Assembly: GCA_037178625.1 (NCBI GenBank)
Contig: CM074128.1
Coordinates: 1,860,001 to 1,924,000 of the forward strand
Source: Skeletonema tropicum
Lineage: Eukaryota > Bacillariophyta > Thalassiosirophyceae > Thalassiosirales > Thalassiosiraceae
Reading direction: 5' to 3'
DNA: 64,000 nt
The notes under the pieces are model-generated. The model was not told the DNA's origin and made no database searches. It saw only the letters and a program-made list of their open reading frames with translations. The first letter of the stretch is position 1. Each line of letters begins with the position of its first letter. Positions 1 through 10,159 of this stretch are shown here, piece after piece. The translations under genes and the position numbers were made by a program.

Positions 1-204
1 CAAGCTCCGACGGTTCCAGTGTTCCGACACACGTGCAAAGTAGCTTTCTCCAGGGTGACAGATACCGTAGACCCCAAGACGACTTAGCCAAAACTTTTCT
101 GTAATGCTTGATGATATGATCCACTGGGGCCATGCCAACGTTAACATCAAGAAGCCCCAATCTGCCCCAATGCCTTTGCACAAGAAGTAATATTTGTACT
201 CCAT
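1..204 (-). CDS. N-terminal part of an unknown protein, cut by the window edge
   Basis: Reading leftwards from an ATG at 204, 68 codons run without a stop to base 1, so this looks like the 5' end of a gene continuing outside the window. The peptide starts MEYKYYFLCKG and has an aromatic, hydrophobic stretch at about residues 17-30 (WGFLMLTLAWPQWII), possibly a membrane segment. I do not recognise a family. A 68-codon open frame could be chance, and an upstream exon is possible. The nearest gene, 893-3208, is on the same strand, so its 5' end does not share this promoter. Confidence 0.4.
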   Translation of the reverse strand, partial: MEYKYYFLCKGIGADWGFLMLTLAWPQWIISSSITEKFWLSRLGVYGICHPGESYFARVSEHWNRRSL

Positions 205-892
205 GGTGTTTTGTTGAGATTGAGTTTGAGTGTATAGATGCCCACTTTAGACAGCTATTATTAGCGGCCCAAAAGTGCAGTAGTTACTGACGGTGCCATG
301 TATTTTCATAGTACTGCCACAGTGAAGCAAACCTACTAATAAAGGCGGCCGTCATGGTGTTTTTGTGGTTTGTTGTTTGTTGGTGGTTGGTGCGTGAGGG
401 GATTTTTTGACCGAAACACCAATTTCTCCACGTGAGTATTAACGATAGGAATTAGTACTTTTCAAACCGACCGCAATCGCTTATAGATCGCGAAGTGCAA
501 AAGATGAGAAAGATTTTTGTGCAACGAGAGCCGAATTGTATCGAACTGGCTGTCAAACTTCCTGAGAGAATGTAAAATGCGAGAAATCCGCCTAAAAATG
601 TACTGAATTCCGAAAGAAGAGTTGAGTCTTAATGGCCCATTAGAGCGGAGACGTCCTCGTTTTGGGGTTTCTTGGGCGGAAAGTTGGACAATCTTGTCCC
701 ACAGGTTCATGACCATTCACAACCGGATAGGACTCACAACGCAACGTTCTCATTCTCGATCTTGGTCCGATTTTTATCACACGACACTCACGGTTCCCAT
801 ACACTCACTGTCTCTAAGTGTTTATGAATTTGATAGATAAATAGTAGCAGCTAACACATTCTTACAATTATTAGGAATACTTCAAACTGTCG
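205..892. other. Intergenic, no gene seen
   Basis: This stretch separates the left-edge partial gene from the LON-domain gene. It has only two short overlapping antisense ORFs (near 462-840) with no recognisable domain. It should contain the promoter of the left-edge gene and the 3' end of the next. I see no repeat or RNA gene. Confidence 0.5.
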
Positions 893-3208
893 CTATTGAA
901 ATGCTCCATCAAAATCATCATCAAAGCCATCGAAATTCATTCCTCTGTCGTGTTCATTCGTAGATGACATAAGCCGCTCAAACACATTCCTTGCTTCTCC
1001 TCTTGAAATTAATGTTGAGGTTGCGTCCTCCCCACCCTCAACTGAATCCATATCAAATGCAGACTGCAGCATCTTCTTTGCTTCGAGACGTTGTCTCTCG
1101 CTATCTACACATTCCCTCAATATAATTAATCTTTCATCGTAAGTGCGTGCCTGAACAATGCGTTGCATATGAATGGCCCGTTCCAAAGCCAACGGTCCCA
1201 ATTCCTCCGTCGCTCGAGCCTGTACCAGTTGTAGCTCTTGCTGTAACTCAGGACTCAGTTCTTCAAAATCAATTGTCAGTGCTCCAGTTTCGTCATCCTC
1301 ATATGCATTCAGTTTCTCACTCAGGTCACCTCCACCTTTAGACATGAACTCAGCAAGTTTTGCCTGCAAGTCTTTGTGCATTTCATTCTGCGTGGCTTCC
1401 AACCTTTTCTCCACAAACTGTGACCATGCTGCAGCCGAAAGCCACATCGCTACTGGCCCGATACCAAAAGTCTGAACCGAAACCCGCGTGAACCTACATT
1501 CTTCCTTGAGCTCGTGCTGCAGGGCTACCAGTTTGGCAAACGACTCCCGAAGTCCACGTTCTTCCTTCGTAAGGGAATCATCTAAACGACGGTCTACTAG
1601 AATTTTGGGTGCCAGCGGGATTTGACCGGATGATTGGTTTGATTTCGAATTACCACTTTGGTCACTGCCACTCAAGTTTGATTCCAAAGCTGACACCAAG
1701 TCATCCTTGATTTTATCAGGGTCAATATTCTGTTTCTTTTTGAATGACTCCCCAACTGCAGAACGCAATTCATCCTTGATTCGAGCTACAGCGCTTGAAA
1801 TATCCTTGCCGGCTTGTCTCTTCACTTGCTCTTGCATTTTCATCGCCGTGCTGCTCAATGACGAAGTTTGTTGTTGGTCATCCACTCTTGCTTGAAGTTC
1901 TGCCGATGACTTTTCTACACTAGCCATCTTTCGTTCCTTGCTAAGCTCTTCCGTTTCAACCAAATCTACAATAGAAGCCTCGGCCATGAGATATTCTTCT
2001 CCATCGGGTCCATCCTCCCAGCACTCAGGATTTACAAATCGATGGATCTTGACTCGTCCAATACAATCATGTGTCGCCTCGTAATGAGTCTGCAACAGAA
2101 TATCCATAATATCTTCACCGTCTTCCGAAGTGCGATATATCTCTTGATCATCCCCTGCCTCGACAAGTTCCTGCAAGTCCGCCATGGATATACCTCCATT
2201 ATCGTCGCTAACATCATACGACGCCACTGCCGCAACCTCATCCAAATCTCGCAATTGGAACAACAATCCATACTCAGCAAAGACTCCCTCTTCTTGAGGA
2301 CTTGCAGCCGTGACAATAAATCTTCGCTTTTCATCAGGATCAGGTGGAAGAGATACACTAGTCTCGCCTGTCTCCTTGGCACGTCGAATGGCGCTCTCCC
2401 TCTTTTTACCATAGTAACTTCCCATACGCAACAAATCATCATACAACTTCTTGTACCGAGGTTCCGTAATGGTGAAGACATGTCCCTTGGTGTGCGGTAA
2501 GAACGCAGAAGTTCCTGAGAATAATGGTCCAAAGGAAGATGTCATGGAGGTTACACCATCCTCGTTCCACACTCCATCGGTATAGCCCCCCATGCCCATG
2601 ATGTCTTCGGCCGAAATAGCATCAAGAGGATGATCGTCGTGATCACCATCACCATCGTTTGCAAGTAACCCATCTAATCCATGGACCATTTTCATCGGTA
2701 ATACTGGCAATATATCAATATTTTCAAATCCAGGAGGAGCGGATGAAGAAGATGGCGATATAGTTTCATAACGATCTTGATTGGCGCTTTCCCTCCGAGA
2801 TTGGGATGATTTGGCGTATGAAGATTTAAATGGTTGCTTTCCTAATTTGACCGATGGTAGCCATGATATTTTGTTCAAGTTTGCCTCCATATCGTCGTAT
2901 TCCTCTTCATCATCCTCGTAGTAGTCCCCATCTTCATGATGGTCATCTTGACTCATATGACGTATCAACGATGACCGATGACGTTTATATCCAAATGGTG
3001 GCGCTGGGTGAAATAGACGATTGGTTGGTGTGGAAGATACTGCATGATTTCTACTATTGCTTCCATAATTATTTCTGTCCTTACTGATCTGCCGTGAAGA
3101 CGACGAAACAAAACACGCTCGATGCACATCATGATGTGTTGTTGCAGCAGCCACCGCCGCGCAGCAGGTTGACAGCTGTATTACTTTACTGTTATTTGGT
3201 CGTTTCAT
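893..3208 (-). CDS. LON substrate-binding (PUA-like) domain protein, organelle-type N-terminus
   Basis: A single-exon 771-residue protein starting at ATG 3208. Residues from about 165 to 430 follow the pattern of the LON N-terminal substrate-binding domain: an LPVLPM strand, a long acidic insertion, FTITEPRYKKLYDDLL (compare the family's F-EPRY), a GLLFQLRDLDEV strand, then GRVKIHRFVNP and YLMAEASIVDL. No AAA+ ATPase or Ser-Lys protease domain follows. Instead there is a charged helical region (about 430-510) and a second helical region (560-700) rich in Glu and Gln. Residues 1-95 are Ser/His/Arg-rich, acidic after 90, and could hold a transit sequence. Stand-alone LON-domain proteins are known in plants, algae and bacteria, some acting as substrate adaptors; that role here is inference. 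The start lies 294 bp from the divergent TLC gene. Confidence 0.65.
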   Translation of the reverse strand: MKRPNNSKVIQLSTCCAAVAAATTHHDVHRACFVSSSSRQISKDRNNYGSNSRNHAVSSTPTNRLFHPAPPFGYKRHRSSLIRHMSQDDHHEDGDYYEDDEEEYDDMEANLNKISWLPSVKLGKQPFKSSYAKSSQSRRESANQDRYETISPSSSSAPPGFENIDILPVLPMKMVHGLDGLLANDGDGDHDDHPLDAISAEDIMGMGGYTDGVWNEDGVTSMTSSFGPLFSGTSAFLPHTKGHVFTITEPRYKKLYDDLLRMGSYYGKKRESAIRRAKETGETSVSLPPDPDEKRRFIVTAASPQEEGVFAEYGLLFQLRDLDEVAAVASYDVSDDNGGISMADLQELVEAGDDQEIYRTSEDGEDIMDILLQTHYEATHDCIGRVKIHRFVNPECWEDGPDGEEYLMAEASIVDLVETEELSKERKMASVEKSSAELQARVDDQQQTSSLSSTAMKMQEQVKRQAGKDISSAVARIKDELRSAVGESFKKKQNIDPDKIKDDLVSALESNLSGSDQSGNSKSNQSSGQIPLAPKILVDRRLDDSLTKEERGLRESFAKLVALQHELKEECRFTRVSVQTFGIGPVAMWLSAAAWSQFVEKRLEATQNEMHKDLQAKLAEFMSKGGGDLSEKLNAYEDDETGALTIDFEELSPELQQELQLVQARATEELGPLALERAIHMQRIVQARTYDERLIILRECVDSERQRLEAKKMLQSAFDMDSVEGGEDATSTLISRGEARNVFERLMSSTNEHDRGMNFDGFDDDFDGAFQ

Positions 3209-3502
3209 CGTGTGTTTTTTACAGTGGTAATGATATTATCAGCCGCAACTTGCTTGCACAACTTTTCATTGCGATTGGTGGCTTGAAGTGCTGTTTGCTG
3301 TGCTCCATCCATTGAGATGTTCCACCTGTAGAACTTTGATCCCGAAGCGATGATTGGCGATAAATTTAAAGTGTACCTACGTGTTGGGATCAAAGTCGTC
3401 ATTGCCACACATCATCACACATTTATTATCACACATCATCGTCTCTTCCGAGATTCATCACGCACACATGATCTAAATCTCTAATCTCACAAAAGAACAA
3501 CC

Positions 3503-4471
3503 ATGTGCCGACCAAACCAAAACCCTCTCAAGCCACCACTAAGGCTCCTCCTCACCCACGAGTCCTTCAACACCACCATACCCGCCAAGGATGACTCCAA
3601 CAAGCTCCTCCAAAACTCACCTTACCGCTACGGCCTCGGAGGGCCCGACAGCATGTCCACCGTCCTCACAGTCTCCATCAAGGTGATCTTTCTCTTCGCA
3701 CTCGAGCATTTAGTTCGACTTGCCATTCAAAAGCATTCACACATAGATCCAATTCTACACGTTGAGAGAAACCGTCACATCTTGGCGAGACATTTGGCTG
3801 TCGATTTTTGCAGTCTTGCCATCTGTGGCTTTATTTCTTGGAAGAATCGACATACCGTCTGCGCAGAATTAATCACATACATGAAAGCATGGGGAAAGTC
3901 AGATTCAATGAGTGAGGAAGGGACGGAACGTCGTGTGTTTCAATACCATCCGTCAAGTCAACAACTTTTGGTGTGGTTCATGGCGTATCAAGTTAAGAAC
4001 ATGTATGATACAATAGTATGGAATGATGGGGTTGAATTCATCCTCCATCACATCTTCGCAGGTGCAGCGGCATGGGGTGGCATGTTCCCAGGAGGTTGTC
4101 ACTTTTATGTCATTTTCTACATGGGTTGGAGCGAGATCTCGACTGCGATTCTTGTTCTGTTGGCTAATTTTGACAATGACTTGGGTGTGGTGGGATTGGA
4201 CGAGGCATTTCCCATTACAAAAATTGTGCTTGGTACGCTGTTTGTTACTTCGTTTATTATTTTCCGGTGTATTATGTGGCCGGTTGTGACACATCACTTC
4301 TTCAAGGATACGGCCAAGGCACTTGAAAGCAAAAACCCTTTGGCTGCTGGGAGGAAGAATTTTCTTCGTTTACTTCGATGTTGCTGTTTTTGTTTGAGTT
4401 TGATTCAGCTCGTCTTTGTTGCCATGATTGTTAAAACTGGCAAAGAAGAAATTGCCAAACTGATGAGCTAG
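3503..4471 (+). CDS. TLC-domain (TRAM/LAG1/CLN8) membrane protein
   Basis: A single-exon 322-residue integral membrane protein. After an N-terminal soluble segment of about 45 residues there are several hydrophobic helices. The central motif is typical of TLC proteins: RHLAVDF at about 95, then YQVKNMYDT and a histidine pair in EFILHHIFAGAAAW at about 180, followed by a Gly/Phe-rich helix with a conserved Glu (MGWSEIST). TLC proteins include ceramide synthases and several lipid-sensing or transporting membrane proteins, usually in the ER. I cannot tell which from this sequence; the ceramide-synthase Lag1p motif is not obvious. The gene is transcribed away from the LON-domain gene and converges on the urea transporter 150 bp downstream. 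Confidence 0.65.
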   Translation: MCRPNQNPLKPPLRLLLTHESFNTTIPAKDDSNKLLQNSPYRYGLGGPDSMSTVLTVSIKVIFLFALEHLVRLAIQKHSHIDPILHVERNRHILARHLAVDFCSLAICGFISWKNRHTVCAELITYMKAWGKSDSMSEEGTERRVFQYHPSSQQLLVWFMAYQVKNMYDTIVWNDGVEFILHHIFAGAAAWGGMFPGGCHFYVIFYMGWSEISTAILVLLANFDNDLGVVGLDEAFPITKIVLGTLFVTSFIIFRCIMWPVVTHHFFKDTAKALESKNPLAAGRKNFLRLLRCCCFCLSLIQLVFVAMIVKTGKEEIAKLMS

Positions 4472-4621
4472 ATGGTGTGTATAAAATTAGAATACATAAT
4501 TATAAAGAGGTAATCCGAGTGTGTTATCATGTGATATATTCTAGATACAATATTCACGTGTTGAGCTCTATTCATCTATACATTTGTGAAAATCACATCG
4601 GTCACTCTACCACATTTCATT

Positions 4622-5737
4622 TTAAGCATTCTTTTCTGGAGAATGAGGTTCCTTCGCAAGCTTTAGTCCTGTTACTTGACCTTCAAGTAAATAACAAGCT
4701 GAGGTTACTGCGCAAAAGGGCAGTGTCAAACACGGGGCGCCCAAGCCTCCAAACACTGGCTGCAATGCACCGAAAAGAGCAGCTGAAGCAGCCGCACTCC
4801 CAGCACTCAAGGCAACTGCTTCGCGAGAATGGACAAAGAAAGTACCAACAGCCATGGATGCTAGTGCAGAGTTGTATCCCCAAAGCCCGTTGATCACATC
4901 TGATGGATCAGCTCCAAATAAAAGACCCACGAGACAACCCAATGTACTTCCTCCCAGAGCATGAACTCCTAGCTTGGGAGAATACATCCCAATGCTTCCA
5001 ATAATGCCTACTCCTGTCAATGCCGAGTTGACAACAAATATTTGAGATATTCCAATAAGGGGTGATGTAACAAAGTCCATAACGCCGGCAGAATTACTCA
5101 GAGATGTGGCCGCAGCATCTGCTGTTGTGATGGCCTCTACTGCAGGTTGTTCGAGTGGTTTCCATCTCAATAACGAAGTCAACGCCACAATATTGAACGA
5201 CCACGTCCACTGTGGCTGGGACAATACTTTATTCAGTGATGCACAAAGCGCAGATGTCGCAGAAGCTCCCAGCATTGTGTAGGCGACCCCAACTGGTAGG
5301 AATGAAGGTCCAAACACAGACGTGACGCAGCCAATCAAGGCGCCATTGTACCCGAATAAGCCATCCTGACAAGATCGTTGATTTAACCCTATAGATTTAG
5401 CTGTGATTGTGGCAGTGTACGCTCCCAACCCAGCATATGCTGCGAGGGTTGGATCTCCTATTGCAAGGCTTGCCAAAATGCCTAAACCTGATTTCGATGA
5501 ATTCAAGAATATTACCTGACCCAATGATGTGGCGGTAGCATCGACAGCAGCTTTGTTTGTTGCCGTGATGGATGTTGTATTTTGTTCGGCTTTTGTTTTC
5601 TCATCATCTCGATCCGATTTTGGGAGGGAGCTGCTGCTAAAGAACGTAGATGATGGAGAGCAGTTGTAGAAATTTGCTGAGAGCGATGGTCCAATACGTC
5701 CATGATGACGTTGGACGAACCTTCTGGCTACAATCAT
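4622..5737 (-). CDS. Urea transporter (UT family)
   Basis: A single-exon 371-residue protein from ATG 5737. It shows the internal duplication of UT channels. Repeat one (about 70-200) has LGQVIFLNSSKSGLGILASL and then GLFGYNGALIGC. Repeat two (about 225-345) has ISQIFVVNSALTGVGIIGSI and GLWGYNSALASM. The two GL-GYN-L elements are the paired motifs lining the UT pore. The first 65 residues are Arg/Ser-rich and variable, either a targeting sequence or a cytosolic tail. The role would be facilitated urea movement across a membrane, in line with the urea cycle and arginase of diatoms (an arginase lies at 54.2 kb). Which membrane is not shown by the sequence. It converges with the TLC gene. Confidence 0.85.
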   Translation of the reverse strand: MIVARRFVQRHHGRIGPSLSANFYNCSPSSTFFSSSSLPKSDRDDEKTKAEQNTTSITATNKAAVDATATSLGQVIFLNSSKSGLGILASLAIGDPTLAAYAGLGAYTATITAKSIGLNQRSCQDGLFGYNGALIGCVTSVFGPSFLPVGVAYTMLGASATSALCASLNKVLSQPQWTWSFNIVALTSLLRWKPLEQPAVEAITTADAAATSLSNSAGVMDFVTSPLIGISQIFVVNSALTGVGIIGSIGMYSPKLGVHALGGSTLGCLVGLLFGADPSDVINGLWGYNSALASMAVGTFFVHSREAVALSAGSAAASAALFGALQPVFGGLGAPCLTLPFCAVTSACYLLEGQVTGLKLAKEPHSPEKNA

Positions 5738-6483
5738 TGGTGCTTATCACGGAAGTATATAGAGCTTTAGTATTATTTGTGTGCCGATGAAGATAATGGA
5801 CCATTTTCACAATTTCAATTATTTGAATTTGAAAAAGCTTTCGCGGAATTTCAGATTTCCTCCGTCCTTGGATCCCCTGAAGTTTTTGAAGAAGTTCAAT
5901 CGTGTGTACATAGGAGTACAGTTACACGTATGTGACATTTAATAGTACGGTCAACTGAAATTATGTAAAGTTCGGGGTTCGCATAACCTACGGTAACCTC
6001 AAAACCCCGGGAACTTGTCGGGACTTGTGGGAACCCAATCGAACCCTGCAGACAAGTAGATAGAAGTGCCAGGGCAACTCCTAAGCCTAATAAATATTCA
6101 CTTGTCCTGTATCAAAACTTCTTACGTAGCAGTCGTCTGCAAAATAAAACAGAAAAGTCTTGGTATACGACGTGTCAATATTACTGACGTCATTACTCTA
6201 GTGTCCCTCTTTTGGTGCCTGCGATCAGGCCTGAGGCATTGCAGCTGGGAAAGGTACGCCTGCTCAGCACGGTTCCACGACCATAGACGACCATTGTTGA
6301 ACTGCATGCCATCAAAAAAACCGAACACGGCAGCGGCTTGGGTGTCTTTCGTCCTTCACAAGCACACTTCAATACATCATCAGTTCTTCTCATCAATTCG
6401 GCTCTCCGATACTATCTGAATTACTTTGCTAAAGATACCGCAAGATCAGCAGTTGATTAAGGTCAAAGAACAATAATAACATC
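5738..6483. other. Divergent promoter region between urea transporter and HSF
   Basis: 746 bp with no supported gene; short ORFs on both strands (6066-6419) overlap antisense and match nothing I know. Because both flanking genes are transcribed outwards, both promoters must lie here. There is an imperfect palindromic GGGAAC/GGGACTTGTGGGAACCC-like tract near 6007-6036. I see no clear TATA box. Confidence 0.5.
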
Positions 6484-8679
6484 ATGGCTTCATTTGAGGC
6501 TAATAATCCGCCGCTTCCGGCGGCACCGGCGCTATTTCATCCACAAATGATGGTCAACAACGGACATCAACATCAGCAATTTCATCCGCCACAAAATGAG
6601 CATCAGCCGCAGCAGCAGCTATCCACACCACTGTCGGCCCCGTCAAATTTCCAACTGGGCGGAGGCAACGGTCTCACCATTTCTGCACCATGGGCAGACA
6701 TTAATAACACATCCGCAGCAGGTGCCGGAGGAGGGCAACAGCAATTTATATCTAACCCCGCCACCGTCGTTTCCAACTCCTCCAACAACAGCACTTCAAA
6801 TAATAATTCTTGCGTGAATATAGTGGACCCACTCCATCTCCAACAACAACAACAACCACGAGTCGCCACCACATCCATATTACTGCCCCCCTCCCAACAA
6901 CCGCGGTCCGCACGGGGGGATGCCGTCACACACCCCGTCCCCGAATTCCTATGCCACCTGTTCTCCATTGTGACCGACCCCGCCCTATCCCACTTAATCT
7001 CCTGGTCAGTCCCCACCAAGAACGAGCAGGAAAACTGCGGGGGCGGCAAGCAGAACATCGGCAAGGTAGTCGTGCACAACCCGCAGGGGTTGCAAGATTA
7101 TGTCTTGGGCAAGTATTATCGACATTCCAAGTATTCGAGTTTTCAGAGACAGTTGAATTACTTTGGATTCAAGAAGAAATTGCATGGGGGCAAGAAGGGG
7201 AAGTTGTGTCCCTGCAGTTATGTGCATGAGGGGTTGGGAGCTGAGCCGAGTAGTTTGTTTACGCTCAAGAGGCGGTTGAGGGCAAGTGGGGGGAGAGCGA
7301 AAAAGAAATATCAGGCGAAGGGTAACAGTGGTGGTAGTGTGGAGGATGGTACATCCGGATCCGTCCAGACTACTTCTTCATCCCCCGACAATGGAAATGT
7401 CAACAAGAGGGTGCCCATGGTGTCTAGTGCTGCCGCATCAGTCTCCTCCACCTCGTCGTCTGTTCATAATTCTCAACAGGGGGATTCTGCCTCACTCACC
7501 AAGTTGGGGGAGGTAGATACTGCTCCCCCGGTATCCAACAAGGCTGTGATTGTCAAGGATTCCAACAATGCGAATTTCCTTACCACGCTCCCCTATCCTG
7601 CTGCTGCCCCACAATTGGCCAATGACGCTACTAACTCGTCATCGGTGAATAATAATGCTGCCCCTAGTGCTCCCTTGCCTCTGATACCTAATAACAATTG
7701 GGCACCTCAGTCGACGGGAGGAAACGAGACGACCATGATTGCAATGCCATTCCAGCCGCATCTCCAAGTGGGACACCTCAATTGTTTCCACCAGCAATTA
7801 TTGAATAATCATGCTGCTGCGAATGCTGCTGCCGCTAACTGTACTATCCAAGTCCCGCCCTCTTCTGCTGCCTCTAACAATGCTGCCAACAAGGATTTTG
7901 ACACTGAAATCACCATTGCACGTGCAAATGAAGTTGCACGTGAGGCCCAGAAGGCATTGGAACGTGCGTATCGCAAGAGGAAGCAGGAGGCTGCGGATGA
8001 AGATGATGTTATTGCGGCAGCTACTGCTACTGCACAGCAATATCAGCAAGTGGAACGACAGCAAGTGCAAGTGCAACCACAGCATCAGCAGCAACAGCAA
8101 CAACAGCAAGTACCTCAACAGCAACAGATAATACTGCCTCCTGATTACCAAAAATTGATACAACAGCCCGTCTACGCAATGATGCAAAATCAACAGCAAA
8201 TGCAAACTACTTCTATGGATTTCTCTGCAGCGAGTGATACTCAAGCAGCAAATAACCTACCTCCAAGTAGCTCTTTCGATCCGTCAGCACAAACGATTGA
8301 TTATGCCAGCCTAGGGAAGCAACTTTGGTCCCAAATTAATCCCCAACTCCTACAGGGATTGAATATACAAATGGGGGGATTCCCTCCACTTCCTCCTCCC
8401 ACACAAACTGCAGCGACAGGGGCACCGGCAATGACGACGCTCCCACAAACGACTGTTTCTAACGCAACGAACAATAATACTGCACCGTTTCGCGCACCCG
8501 TGCCTCCTTCGAACCAACAACCCAGACAAAGCAATGGGAGTTCATCACCAATCATGTTTGATGATTTGTTCAGTAAGCTTCTTAGTACGACACTGCCTCC
8601 TCCGGAAGAACTTTTTGACGATGAATCAAGCGCTGGTCAATTATCTGACTTTGATGCAGAATTGCAAGCATTGGGCTAG
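6484..8679 (+). CDS. Heat-shock-factor-type transcription factor
   Basis: A single-exon 731-residue protein. The HSF DNA-binding domain lies at about 150-270: PEFLCHLFSIVTDPALSHLISWS, an insertion, then GLQDYVLGKYYRHSKYSSFQRQLNYFGFKK with the recognition helix (SSFQRQLNYFGF) clearly seen. The wing region carries a Lys/Gly/Cys-rich insertion. Residues 1-145 and 280-470 are low-complexity (Gln, Asn, Ser, Pro), with CAA/CAG-encoded polyglutamine near 120 and 530-545. A short charged helix (about 478-512) could be the oligomerisation region. A C-terminal acidic/hydrophobic segment (FDDLFSKLL to ELFDDES, about 700-720) resembles an activation motif. HSFs are the most expanded transcription-factor family in diatoms, so orthology to any one is unclear. 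It acts in the nucleus. Confidence 0.92.
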   Translation: MASFEANNPPLPAAPALFHPQMMVNNGHQHQQFHPPQNEHQPQQQLSTPLSAPSNFQLGGGNGLTISAPWADINNTSAAGAGGGQQQFISNPATVVSNSSNNSTSNNNSCVNIVDPLHLQQQQQPRVATTSILLPPSQQPRSARGDAVTHPVPEFLCHLFSIVTDPALSHLISWSVPTKNEQENCGGGKQNIGKVVVHNPQGLQDYVLGKYYRHSKYSSFQRQLNYFGFKKKLHGGKKGKLCPCSYVHEGLGAEPSSLFTLKRRLRASGGRAKKKYQAKGNSGGSVEDGTSGSVQTTSSSPDNGNVNKRVPMVSSAAASVSSTSSSVHNSQQGDSASLTKLGEVDTAPPVSNKAVIVKDSNNANFLTTLPYPAAAPQLANDATNSSSVNNNAAPSAPLPLIPNNNWAPQSTGGNETTMIAMPFQPHLQVGHLNCFHQQLLNNHAAANAAAANCTIQVPPSSAASNNAANKDFDTEITIARANEVAREAQKALERAYRKRKQEAADEDDVIAAATATAQQYQQVERQQVQVQPQHQQQQQQQQVPQQQQIILPPDYQKLIQQPVYAMMQNQQQMQTTSMDFSAASDTQAANNLPPSSSFDPSAQTIDYASLGKQLWSQINPQLLQGLNIQMGGFPPLPPPTQTAATGAPAMTTLPQTTVSNATNNNTAPFRAPVPPSNQQPRQSNGSSSPIMFDDLFSKLLSTTLPPPEELFDDESSAGQLSDFDAELQALG

Positions 8680-8897
8680 GCTAAGTAGAGCACAATAGTG
8701 CCCACTGTATTATTTCAAGGGAAACGACGAACTTTCCTTATGCTCGAATCATTGACGACAATAGTGAGATAGTTGTAATTTATATATGTAACGCTTGTAC
8801 ATGCAAACCTACTCTCTTAAGTAACCCACAGTGCAAGCCTATGCTGAATGTGCACTGTGTATACATTTGACTGTTCATCAAAAAGACGAATGAGCTC

Positions 8898-9710
8898 CTA
8901 AAGAAGTTCTTTCGTCCAATCAACACCAGGAAGGTCATCCATATATTGTACTCGTGACTCTGAGAGTTTACCATTCGCATGCACCTGTCTCTGAGAATCA
9001 ATCCACTTCTTGATCTCGGCATCGCTCGACAACAGTTCTGCTACTGCTGCATCTCCACCAGCATCAGCTACTTCTGTAAGTTTGTCCAATACCTCTCTAT
9101 ACTTCTTCATGAAAGAGCTACCGCATTTACGTGTTGATATCCATTCAAATTCAACAGCATCCAACTTGGATACTTGCTCCTCAGGCAAGTCATCTTTTTG
9201 TTTGAGTCTGCGTAACATTGTCACCCATGCGCCTAGCTCCGGATCTGGTTCATATTTCTTTGGAATTTGAAATGTCTGGAACTCTTGTTGATAATCCAAC
9301 AACTTTTGAAGCATCTCGTCAAAGTCACATTCATAGTAGACATCCTCAAACGAATGAAAGCGGAACCCAAGATCAGTCAAATGCGCCGCCTCTTCTTCTG
9401 TGAGTTTGTTTTGGAAGTGAAGTCTGCGTAGAGTCTTACAGCGCTTGCCATCTACCGATCCCAGGGGTATGTTAACGTTGCCGTACTTGTCCCTGTGCGC
9501 GATCAAAGCTGGATAGACCTGCACGAGGACAGGTGAAGCTACAAAGGGAGGAATCTGGACAGAAGCGGCTGTGTCGGCATCGTCTACGGCTGATTGAACA
9601 CAACTTACGGAGTTCTTCGTGCGCACAAGCACAATGGGCACGAAGGCAAACGCTACGTCCGCTACTACGAGCGCCAATAGGGGCAACTCTTTCCTTCCGA
9701 ACAGTCGCAT
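8898..9710 (-). CDS. Plastid-targeted protein with helicase-associated (HA) domain repeats
   Basis: A single-exon 270-residue protein. The N-terminus is a signal peptide (LLALVVADVAFAFVP) whose predicted cleavage leaves Phe at +1, the diatom bipartite plastid-targeting signature. The mature part has repeats resembling the helicase-associated domain (PF03457): a segment at about 55-110 ending HLTDLGFRF, and a second with LGAWVTMLRRLKQK and LDAVEFEW at about 145-185. HA domains normally sit at the C-terminus of bacterial-type helicases but occur alone in many copies in diatoms. No helicase motor is present here. A nucleic-acid-binding role in the plastid is inference. It converges with the HSF gene, 218 bp apart. 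Confidence 0.6.
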   Translation of the reverse strand: MRLFGRKELPLLALVVADVAFAFVPIVLVRTKNSVSCVQSAVDDADTAASVQIPPFVASPVLVQVYPALIAHRDKYGNVNIPLGSVDGKRCKTLRRLHFQNKLTEEEAAHLTDLGFRFHSFEDVYYECDFDEMLQKLLDYQQEFQTFQIPKKYEPDPELGAWVTMLRRLKQKDDLPEEQVSKLDAVEFEWISTRKCGSSFMKKYREVLDKLTEVADAGGDAAVAELLSSDAEIKKWIDSQRQVHANGKLSESRVQYMDDLPGVDWTKELL

Positions 9711-10159
9711 ACTTTTTCTTTATGGCAAGGAGCTAAGAGCAGAATTCCAAGCCCTCACCTACCAGGACCATTGCCATCTGCGCCAACGAGTTCTAGTGAT
9801 GATGATCTTGGAAGATTGACGGCAGCGGCGCGTGAATTACCTTGGGCAGCGGCGCGTGACAAGCTCAATGACAGCTGACATCTACCTTACGCCGGGCAAT
9901 TAAAAAATATGCCCGCCAATGGCCCCAAGAAATGCCCCGAGACAAGCAACTGTCTCAATTAAGTCAGTATTTTTTAAACCAGCAAAACAGCATCATTATT
10001 TTGCGCAAGCCCGCTTGCCCGGATTTCATCTCGCGTCACCAGCTAATATTTTTATCCCCTCAAAAAATAATAATGACACTCTTCGGCTTCCCCATTGATT
10101 GAAAGTGTGGGTGCCGACAGGTGCCGACCCACCCGACCGGCATATAAGACAACGTCTTG
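9711..10159. other. Divergent promoter region
   Basis: 449 bp between two outward-facing genes. It has a short direct repeat (GCAGCGGCGCGTGA) twice near 9823-9865 and several GCCCGCC/TGCCCCG-type GC motifs between 9890 and 10020. No gene is supported. The direct repeat could be a regulatory element but this is only a guess. Confidence 0.4.

Noticed and set aside
7798..8244. Leu-rich antisense ORF opposite the HSF gene
   Set aside because: It is the shadow of CAA/CAG-rich glutamine codons of the HSF.
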